DNA from: JBGOUV01 sp041477815
Lineage (GTDB): Bacteria > Acidobacteriota > Terriglobia > Bryobacterales > JACQDG01
Reading direction: 5' to 3'
DNA: 8,855 bases
Assembly (NCBI GenBank): GCA_041477815.1
Contig: JBGOUV010000289.1
Coordinates: 1 to 8,855, forward strand
The notes under the pieces were generated by a model, which ran no database searches, was not told the origin of the DNA, and saw only the letters and a program-made list of their open reading frames with translations. Both the position numbers and the translations under genes were made by a program. Below, in pieces: positions 1 through 5,231 of the stretch (positions are counted from its first letter, which is position 1; the number at the start of each line of letters is the position of its first letter).

Positions 1-1268
1 CCTACACCCTCGCCGCCGACGGCAGCGGCACGGCGTCGTTCGGCACGGCGGCCACTCTGTTTTCGGGGGCCCGCGACGTCTTCGTGTCGCAGGACGGAAA
101 CTACCTGCTCGGGATGTCGACGGCTGCCGGAGGCCGGGATATCTTCGTCGCCACGAAAAACTTCGGCGCGTCGGCCAGCAATGCCTCCTTCGACGGCCGC
201 TATTGGATCGCCGAGCTGACCGTCGACGGCGGCCCCGGCTTGGCCAGCTTCAGCGCGGCCTCGGGCGCTTTGCGGGCGCTCGGCAACGGGCGTCTGGTCA
301 TCTCCGAGCGCCTCCACCAGGACACTTTCCTCCTGGACTTCACCGCCGTCAATTCCTACGCGGTCAACTCCGACAGCACCGGCAACCTGGCCCCGGTGCT
401 GACCCCGGGCGTGAATAACATCGGGCTGGGCGTGGCCGTAGCGGGAAGGCCGAACAGCGTGGTCGGCGCCCAGATTGGCGCCGTGAACGCCAGCTCCGAT
501 CAGTATGGGTTGTTTTTCGGCGTCCGGGCGCCGGCGTTCACGGGCACGGGCGTCTTTCTGTCGCCGGACGGCGTGGTAAACGGGGCGTCATTCGCTCCCG
601 CGCCCAACCCGGCGTGTCCGGGGGCCATCGTGTCGTTGTTCGGCTCGGGTCTGGCCCCCCGCGAGGGTCGGGCCTCTACATTGCCACTACCTACCACGCT
701 CGAAGGCGTCTCGGCGACGGTGAACGGAACCGCGGCCGCGTTGTTCTTCGTCTCGGCGGGGCAGGTCAACATCCAGGTGCCCTTCGGCCTCACCGGCAAC
801 ACCGCCACGGTGGTGGTGACCAACGCCGGCACGCGGTCCAACGAGGTGACGCTGCCGCTCGGCCGCACCTGCCCCGGTATCTTCGCCTATAGCGACGCCC
901 AGAGTCCCAACCGGGCCATCATCCTGCACGCCGATTTCACGCTGGTCACCCCCACCAGCCCGGCGCGGCCCGGCGAGACCGTGATCATCTATCTCACCGG
1001 TCTGGGCGATTTGACTCCGGCGGTTGCGACCGGCGCCGGCAACCCGGGAAATCCGCTGGCGACGGCGGCGGATCGGCAGATCCAGATTCTGTTCGGCGGT
1101 GAGCCAGCAATTAACCCGGCGTTCATCGGCGGCGCGCCGTTCTTCGCCGGGTTGAACCAGATCAACGCGGTGATCCCGGCAAACGTATCGACCGGGACCA
1201 ACGTCCCGGTGGCGATTTCAACGGGGAACGCGTTTACGGATTTGGTGGATATTTCGATTGGGAATTAA
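1..1268 (+). CDS. Secreted protein with C-terminal TIGR03437 domain (5' end outside window)
   Basis: The reading frame is open from the first complete codon (base 3) to TAA at 1266-1268, so this is the last 421 residues of a longer protein. The GTG at 84 is an internal codon, not a believable start. From about base 573 to the end lies the TIGR03437 domain, first defined as a C-terminal domain in 'Solibacter' proteins. It is recognisable from NGASF, the proline-rich CPGAIVSLFGSGLAP stretch, the VSAGQVNIQVPF segment, the CPGIF stretch and YLTGLGD, and from the terminal segment rich in Ile/Val/Asn. The preceding 190 residues are Gly/Ala/Ser/Asn-rich with short alternating hydrophobic strands, consistent with an extracellular beta-propeller or beta-sandwich. 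Two Cys residues (C178 and C263 counted from base 84) could form a disulfide. The function of the family is unknown; cell-surface or adhesive roles are only guesses. Family placement is fairly secure, function is not. Confidence 0.88.
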   Translation, partial: YTLAADGSGTASFGTAATLFSGARDVFVSQDGNYLLGMSTAAGGRDIFVATKNFGASASNASFDGRYWIAELTVDGGPGLASFSAASGALRALGNGRLVISERLHQDTFLLDFTAVNSYAVNSDSTGNLAPVLTPGVNNIGLGVAVAGRPNSVVGAQIGAVNASSDQYGLFFGVRAPAFTGTGVFLSPDGVVNGASFAPAPNPACPGAIVSLFGSGLAPREGRASTLPLPTTLEGVSATVNGTAAALFFVSAGQVNIQVPFGLTGNTATVVVTNAGTRSNEVTLPLGRTCPGIFAYSDAQSPNRAIILHADFTLVTPTSPARPGETVIIYLTGLGDLTPAVATGAGNPGNPLATAADRQIQILFGGEPAINPAFIGGAPFFAGLNQINAVIPANVSTGTNVPVAISTGNAFTDLVDISIGN

Positions 1269-1284
1269 TTAAGAACAACCGCTC

Positions 1285-1426
1285 CCCCGTACATGTGGGG
1301 CGTCCCCCCGGGGCCGCGCCGGGCGCACCAGCCCGGCCTGCCGAATTCCAGCAGGCGCGCCAAGCCGGCCAGGGGACCGGCTGCGGCCCAGGGAGGCCGC
1401 CCCCCATTTGTGGCCTGCCAGGGCCA
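1285..1426. repeat. Multi-hairpin imperfect palindrome between convergent genes
   Basis: The 170-bp gap between the TIGR03437 gene and the convergent dipeptidase gene contains back-to-back inverted repeats. CCCC/GGGG lies at 1285-1300. A perfect 7-bp GCCGGGC/GCCCGGC stem with a 6-nt loop lies at 1318-1337. GCCTGC/GCAGGC at 1336-1356 has an EcoRI-type GAATTC in its loop. AGCCGG/CCGGCT lies at 1363-1382, GCGGCC/GGCCGC at 1383-1400, and TGGCC/GGCCA at 1411-1426. The outer flanks also match each other: 1292-1317 aligns with the reverse complement of 1383-1410 at about 21 of 26 positions with one 2-base gap. The whole is therefore a palindrome built of palindromes, centred near 1346-1350. No T-tract follows any stem on either strand. 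It may be a dispersed intergenic repeat (REP/BIME-like), a bidirectional transcription barrier, or a structured RNA. Confidence 0.6.
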
Positions 1427-1438
1427 TGCGGAACTCCC

Positions 1439-2626
1439 TCACGGTCGCGGCTCCGTGACCCGCCGCAACACCCGCAGCAGATTGCCGCCCAGGAACTTCC
1501 GCACCCTCTCCTCCGACCACCCCCGCTTCAACATCGCCTCCGTCAGAAGGGGCAAGTCCCGCACATCCCGCACCCCCTTCGGCGGAGTCGGCCCCCCGTC
1601 GAAGTCGCTGCCCAGCATCACGTGGTCCTCTCCCACCAGCCGAATGGCGCGGTCCACCACGTCAAACCACTGGTCCACCGTCCACACCAGCTCCGGCGGC
1701 GCGTCCATGCCCACCATGGGAAACTGCGGCGCCACCATCCGATCAATCTCTTCAATACCCAGCTTCCCTTCCCGCCGCCCGATCTCGGTCGTATCCCAGA
1801 ACGGCTTCCCTTCGTGCTTGGTGCGCCACTCGAACATCTTGACGTTGTGAAACTCGTTGCCGATGTGGAATCCGATTACGCCTCCCTTGGCCGCCAGCTT
1901 CTTCAGCAGCTCGTCCGGCATGTTCCGCGGGAGGTTGTTGAGACTCCGCAAACCATGATGGGTCGCAACAATTGGTTGCGTGCTGATCTCGAGGGTCTGC
2001 TCGATGGTCTGATCCGACGCATGGGACACGTTGATCACCATCCCCAACCGGTTCATCTCCCGCACCACCGCCCGCCCGCGATCGTTCAGTCCTCCCCACT
2101 TGGCCGGAGCGCAGCAGGAATCGGCGAAGTTGTTGGCCCAGTTGTGCGCCGGCAACTGCGCGGACCGCAGTCCCAGCCGGTAGAGCGCCCGCAGCACCCC
2201 CAGGTCGCCGTCCAGGTCAAAGCCCCCCTCCAGGTCCAGCACCGCGGCCATCTTCCCCGCCCGCGTAATCCGCTCGACATCCGACGCGGTCAGCGCCGGC
2301 TCGATCGTGTCCTTGTTCTTGGCCAACTGCTCGTGCGCCAGGCTGATCAGCCGCAGCGCCTGCTTGGTTTCATAGCGGGGCGGATAGTACTGCTCCGGGA
2401 TAAATACGGAAAAGAACAGCGCGTCCAGCCCGCCTTGGCGCGCCCGCGGCAAGTCGAACTGGCCTCCTTCCAGCCGCTGTCCGATGTCTCCCCCGTGATA
2501 AAACTGCCGGTTGATGACATGGACATGAGCATCAAAGACCAGCGCCTCGCGGTGCACCCGAGCCGCCCGCTCGGAAACCTGCGCCGCCAGGACTCCACCG
2601 CATAACAGGAGCAGTCCGATTCTCAT
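1439..2626 (-). CDS. Exported membrane dipeptidase-like metalloenzyme (peptidase M19)
   Basis: This 395-residue protein matches the renal/membrane dipeptidase family (M19), zinc hydrolases with a TIM-barrel amidohydrolase fold that cleave dipeptides and related amides. Residues 1-16 are a signal peptide ending LAAQ, so it should act in the periplasm or outside the cell. Visible metal-site residues are the DAHVH motif (H34, H36), E133 in DLEGG, H202 in NVSHASD and H223 in ATHHG. The barrel-end SDFDG motif (D341) is present, as are the family segments around HNWANN-ADS (161-170), GGLNDRGRAVVREMNRLGMVI (178-198) and GGNLLRVL (380-387). In classical dipeptidases the first motif is H-x-D; here it is H-x-H, so the exact substrate is uncertain. 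The ATG at 2624-2626 directly precedes the signal peptide. The gene stands alone, divergent from the oxidoreductase gene across 41 bp. Confidence 0.9.
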   Translation of the reverse strand: MRIGLLLLCGGVLAAQVSERAARVHREALVFDAHVHVINRQFYHGGDIGQRLEGGQFDLPRARQGGLDALFFSVFIPEQYYPPRYETKQALRLISLAHEQLAKNKDTIEPALTASDVERITRAGKMAAVLDLEGGFDLDGDLGVLRALYRLGLRSAQLPAHNWANNFADSCCAPAKWGGLNDRGRAVVREMNRLGMVINVSHASDQTIEQTLEISTQPIVATHHGLRSLNNLPRNMPDELLKKLAAKGGVIGFHIGNEFHNVKMFEWRTKHEGKPFWDTTEIGRREGKLGIEEIDRMVAPQFPMVGMDAPPELVWTVDQWFDVVDRAIRLVGEDHVMLGSDFDGGPTPPKGVRDVRDLPLLTEAMLKRGWSEERVRKFLGGNLLRVLRRVTEPRP

Positions 2627-2652
2627 GGCCGCCAGTGTACTATGCCTTCCGC

Positions 2653-2658
2653 TATAAT
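2653..2658 (+). promoter_or_regulatory. Probable -10 box for the oxidoreductase operon
   Basis: A perfect TATAAT lies in the 41-bp gap between the divergent dipeptidase and oxidoreductase genes, in a very GC-rich setting. It ends 9 nt before the ATG at 2668. Transcription starting about 7 nt downstream would give a leader of only 2-3 nt, so the message would be practically leaderless; no Shine-Dalgarno sequence precedes the ATG. No convincing -35 box is seen at 16-18 bp spacing. On the opposite strand the same AT-rich patch reads TATAGC (2651-2656), a weaker -10 candidate for the dipeptidase gene. The box argues against the alternative upstream GTG at 2635 as start of the oxidoreductase. Confidence 0.55.
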
Positions 2659-2667
2659 TGGGGCGCC

Positions 2668-3786
2668 ATGAAGCTCTCGCGCCGCAGCGCCCTGAAAGCC
2701 GCCGCCATCGTCCCCTTCCAGACCGTCCGCGGTTCGGCCGCCAATTCCGCCCCCACCATCGGACTCATCGGCTCCGGCGGCCGTGGCACCTACGATACGG
2801 GACTGCTGGCGAAGCACACCCCGGCCCGCGTGGTCGCCCTCTGTGACCTCTTCGACGACCGCCTCGACCGCGCCCGCCAGACCATTCCCCTCCCCGACGC
2901 CAAGACCTATAAGAACTACCAGGACCTGCTCGCTTCCGACGTCGACGCCGTCCTCATCGCCACTCCCGTCTTCCTGCACCCCGAGCACTTCGAGGCCGCC
3001 GTCAAGGCCGGCAAGCACATCTACCTGGAGAAGCCCGCGGGCCTCGACGTAGCCGGCTGCAAGCGCGTCATCCGCGCCGCCGACTCCGCCGACCGCAAAC
3101 TCAACATCACTTTCGGCTTCCAGCAGCGCTACGGTCCCGGCTACCGCAAGGCCCGCCAACTGGTCGAGGCGGGCGGCATCGGGGCCATTCGTATGGCCCA
3201 TGCCCACTTCATCAAGGGCACCTTCACCGGCGACGAGAAGTCTTCCCTGCCCCCCGCCACCTACGAAGAGAAGATCCGCCAGTGGCACGTCTGGCGCGAG
3301 ACGTTCGGGGACATCATTGTCGAAACCTACTGCCACAGCATAGACGTCCTCAACTGGTTCCTGGGCGGCCACCCCGAACGCGCCCACGGCTGCGGCGGCC
3401 GCACCGTCGAACCCCGCGGCGACATCCTCGACCACTGCGACGTGACCTTCACCTACGGCGACTCCGTACAGGCCGTCCTCACCGGCGCCCAGCTCACGCC
3501 CCGCTTCTATCGCAGCGTCCACGAGCAGTTCTTCGGCTCGAAAGGTGTCATCGAAACGGCGCGCGAATACTGGACCCACCACCGCGACCGCAACGACTCG
3601 GCGACCGAGCGCGAGCCCCAGGACATCACCATCAACGGCCTCCAGGAATTCGTCAAGCGCATCCAGGACGGCAAGCCCGAAAACACCGGAGTCCGTGGCG
3701 CTGAGAGCACCCTGACGGCCCTCCTCGGCCGCTTGGCCATCGATTTGCGGCGCGAGGTCACTTGGGAGGAGTTGCTCCGCACATGA
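2668..3786 (+). CDS. Gfo/Idh/MocA-family NAD(P)-dependent oxidoreductase with Tat signal
   Basis: This 372-residue protein belongs to the Gfo/Idh/MocA family, which uses NAD(P) to oxidise or reduce hydroxyl groups of sugars, cyclitols and glycosides. The N-terminus carries a twin-arginine motif (SRRSALK, residues 4-10) followed by an alanine-rich hydrophobic stretch, suggesting folded export by the Tat system, as is common for such proteins in Acidobacteria, Planctomycetes and Verrucomicrobia. A Rossmann GSGGRG motif sits at 35-40 with D60 ending the second strand. The family EKP motif (121-123, catalytic Lys122) is present, and the HSIDVLNWFLGG segment holds H223 and D226, the usual active-site pair. 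The ATG at 2668 was chosen because it starts the Tat motif and follows a TATAAT box. The stop overlaps the next gene by ATGA, so the two are probably translationally coupled. The substrate is unproven; the DUF1080 neighbour suggests oxidation at C3 of a glycoside. Confidence 0.92.
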   Translation: MKLSRRSALKAAAIVPFQTVRGSAANSAPTIGLIGSGGRGTYDTGLLAKHTPARVVALCDLFDDRLDRARQTIPLPDAKTYKNYQDLLASDVDAVLIATPVFLHPEHFEAAVKAGKHIYLEKPAGLDVAGCKRVIRAADSADRKLNITFGFQQRYGPGYRKARQLVEAGGIGAIRMAHAHFIKGTFTGDEKSSLPPATYEEKIRQWHVWRETFGDIIVETYCHSIDVLNWFLGGHPERAHGCGGRTVEPRGDILDHCDVTFTYGDSVQAVLTGAQLTPRFYRSVHEQFFGSKGVIETAREYWTHHRDRNDSATEREPQDITINGLQEFVKRIQDGKPENTGVRGAESTLTALLGRLAIDLRREVTWEELLRT

Positions 3787-4391
3787 TTCCCCTGATCCTC
3801 CTGCTGGCCGCCGACGTCTCTCTATTCAACGGCCGCAACCTGGACGGCTGGGAAGGCGATGCCGCCGTCTGGCGCGTCGAGAACGGCGTCATCGTAGGCT
3901 CCACCGACCACCACCCCATCGAGCAGAACACCTTCCTCATTCATAAGACACCCTACTCCGACTTCCTTCTCAAAGCCGAAGTCCGCCTCCGCAACCACAA
4001 CAGCGGCATCCAGTTCCGCAGCAAGGTGCAGCCCGGACCGGGCTGGGTGGTCAGCGGCTATCAGGCCGACTTCTCCGAAGCCGGCCCCGAAAAATCCGCC
4101 TGGGGCAACTTCTACGAGGAGAAGGGACGCGGCCGCGCCGTCATGAAGACCCCGGACGAGGGCTGGCAAATCGGCCGCAAGGTCTACCGGCCGAACGACT
4201 GGAACGCATACGAGATCCTCGCCCAAGGCCGCCGCATCCGGCTGCGGCTCAACGGCACGGTAACTATCGACAGTACTGACGACCAGGCCGCCACCGGCGT
4301 CATCGCCCTACAACTCCACGCCGGCCCCCCTATGCGCGTCGAGTTCCGGAATATCAAGCTGCAAAAACTTCCGCCAACGGGATCTCGATAG
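3783..4391 (+). CDS. DUF1080 / 3-keto-disaccharide hydrolase-like protein
   Basis: This 202-residue protein matches DUF1080 (Pfam PF06439, now called 3-keto-disaccharide hydrolase), a concanavalin-like beta-sandwich. Typical features are visible in order: LFNGRNLDGW (14-23), the WRVENGVIVG strand pair (30-39), NSGIQFRS (73-80), GYQADF (92-97), the NFYEEKGRGR turn (109-118), the DWNAYEILAQGRRIRLRLNG strand pair (139-158) and TGVIALQLHAG (171-181). The ATG at 3783 is preferred because it overlaps the previous stop and has GGGAGGA at 3764-3770, 12 nt upstream. An in-frame TTG at 3762 is less likely because it would place GVAPH before the hydrophobic stretch. Residues 1-11 (MIPLILLLAAD) are a short hydrophobic signal-like segment without positive charge. 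Known members act on 3-keto-glycosides, which fits the oxidoreductase encoded upstream. The 3' end overlaps the convergent Uma2 gene by 38 bp. Confidence 0.9.
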   Translation: MIPLILLLAADVSLFNGRNLDGWEGDAAVWRVENGVIVGSTDHHPIEQNTFLIHKTPYSDFLLKAEVRLRNHNSGIQFRSKVQPGPGWVVSGYQADFSEAGPEKSAWGNFYEEKGRGRAVMKTPDEGWQIGRKVYRPNDWNAYEILAQGRRIRLRLNGTVTIDSTDDQAATGVIALQLHAGPPMRVEFRNIKLQKLPPTGSR

Positions 4392-4866
4392 CGGGGCTCT
4401 CGGTCCGCAAAATCTCCACGAGTGCCCCCGCCGGGGCTTGCCGGGAGTAGCAGATGGCCTTGCGCTCCTCCGGGTCCACCAGCCAAATCCACTCCACGCC
4501 GATCGAGAAGTACTCCTGGATCTTCGGCTGCAACCGGACGAGTCGATCCTCCGCCGATAAGACTTCCACAACCAGGAAAGGAGCGACCGTGGGGATCCGC
4601 TGGCCAATGTTGCCCCTTCGCCAGACCGCGACGTCAGCAACCCGGTATCGCGTGGGATGGATCTGAATACGGATCTCCGGAATGGCCTCAATGCTCAGGC
4701 GTTCTTCCAACTGCTCCAGGAGGCGAAGAATCCTCTTCTGCGCCCTGCCGTGCGGCAGCTCTCCCATATTTCGCTCCACGATCTCACCGTCGAGATACTC
4801 GCAGTCCGCCCCATCGAAGCTCGTGTGGAGGTACTCCTCCACGTCCATGAGCGCCTTGGTCGTCAT
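4354..4866 (-). CDS. Uma2-family PD-(D/E)XK nuclease-like protein (DUF820)
   Basis: This 170-residue protein belongs to the Uma2 family (PF05685, DUF820), which has a PD-(D/E)XK restriction-endonuclease-like fold and is greatly expanded in cyanobacteria and some Acidobacteria, Chloroflexi and Planctomycetes. Visible features are the N-terminal DVEEYLH segment (8-14), YLDGEIVE (24-31), the acidic D78 in RVADVAVW, E101 in the PFLVVEVLSAED strand, and K115 followed by QEYFSIGVEWIWLVDPE (117-133). These are the residues expected for a metal-binding nuclease core, so the protein is not obviously dead. The cellular role of Uma2 proteins is unknown. The length is slightly below the usual 180-200. 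The ATG at 4864-4866 sits 6 nt after a TATAAT box on its own strand. Its start is 14 bp from the divergent cupin gene and its tail overlaps the DUF1080 gene. It is probably a lone gene inserted among unrelated neighbours. Confidence 0.9.
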   Translation of the reverse strand: MTTKALMDVEEYLHTSFDGADCEYLDGEIVERNMGELPHGRAQKRILRLLEQLEERLSIEAIPEIRIQIHPTRYRVADVAVWRRGNIGQRIPTVAPFLVVEVLSAEDRLVRLQPKIQEYFSIGVEWIWLVDPEERKAICYSRQAPAGALVEILRTESPAIEIPLAEVFAA

Positions 4867-4872
4867 GTTAGG

Positions 4873-4878
4873 ATTATA
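4873..4878 (-). promoter_or_regulatory. Probable -10 box for the Uma2 gene (leaderless)
   Basis: On the minus strand the sequence reads TATAAT, followed by 6 nt and then the ATG of the Uma2 gene. Transcription would begin at or next to the A of the start codon, so the message would be leaderless. No Shine-Dalgarno is present. A TCGACG sequence 19 bp upstream is a poor -35 candidate. The box fills half of the 14-bp gap to the divergent cupin gene. On the plus strand the same bases provide an AGGA Shine-Dalgarno-like sequence for the cupin (4870-4873, 7 nt before GTG) and a weak GATTAT -10 match. Confidence 0.55.
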
Positions 4879-4880
4879 CC

Positions 4881-5228
4881 GTGAGCCGCTATCGCATCGT
4901 CGATTTCGCCGATGTCCCCGGCGTTCCGTGCCCCTGCGGCACCGCCCGCCGCGCCTTCCACGATGCCCCCGACTTCCCCGCCACCGTGCACGTCACCGAA
5001 ATCTCCGAAGACGCAGCCCTCCACTACCATAAGCAGCTTACCGAGACCTACTTCTTCCTGGAATGCGGTCCCCAAGCCCAGATGCAGTTGGACGGTGACC
5101 TGGTCCCCGTCCGCCCCGGTATGTGCATAGTGATCCCCCCCGGAGTTCGCCACCGCGCCGTAGGCAAGATGCGCGTAGTGATCTTCGTCCTCCCCAAGTT
5201 CGACCCCGCCGACGAGTGGCTCGACTAA
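4881..5228 (+). CDS. Single-domain cupin protein
   Basis: This 115-residue protein is a small cupin (Cupin_2 type) with one six-stranded beta-barrel. Motif 1 supplies H48, H50 and E55 (HYHKQLTE), and motif 2, ending in PPGVRHRAVG, supplies H91. Together these form a complete 2-His-Glu-His metal site, so a metal-dependent role is possible. There is no signal peptide or membrane segment, so it is cytoplasmic. An N-terminal CPCG (17-20) provides two cysteines of unknown purpose. The GTG start at 4881 is supported by AGGA at 4870-4873 with 7-nt spacing; no ATG lies upstream before the divergent Uma2 gene. Small cupins include sugar isomerases, dioxygenases and sensory proteins; sequence alone does not decide. 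It ends 3 bp before the end of the convergent quinoprotein gene. Its promoter probably lies inside the 5' part of the Uma2 gene. Confidence 0.85.
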   Translation: MSRYRIVDFADVPGVPCPCGTARRAFHDAPDFPATVHVTEISEDAALHYHKQLTETYFFLECGPQAQMQLDGDLVPVRPGMCIVIPPGVRHRAVGKMRVVIFVLPKFDPADEWLD

Positions 5229-5231
5229 GTC

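Noticed and set aside
84..86. GTG at 84 as start of the first gene
   Set aside because: The frame is open to the window edge with similar composition upstream, no Shine-Dalgarno is present, and an exported protein would need a signal peptide, which is absent after this codon.
1269..1438. CRISPR array or integron attC site in the hairpin-rich gap
   Set aside because: There are no regularly spaced identical repeats, no cas or integrase gene nearby, and no attC core sites.
1295..2605. Long plus-strand open frame (436 codons) across the dipeptidase gene
   Set aside because: It is antisense to a clearly recognisable M19 enzyme; the translation is rich in Pro, His, Arg and Gln with no domain, a usual by-product of high GC.
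2623..3582. 319-codon minus-strand open frame opposite the oxidoreductase gene
   Set aside because: The Gly/Val/Ala/Asp-rich repetitive translation is typical of antisense to C-ending codons; the sense strand encodes a complete Gfo/Idh/MocA protein.
4825..4842. 7-bp perfect inverted repeat GTGGAGG/CCTCCAC upstream of the cupin start
   Set aside because: It lies within the Uma2 VEEYLH codons, a conserved motif of that family, so the symmetry is probably a result of coding; an operator role cannot be excluded.
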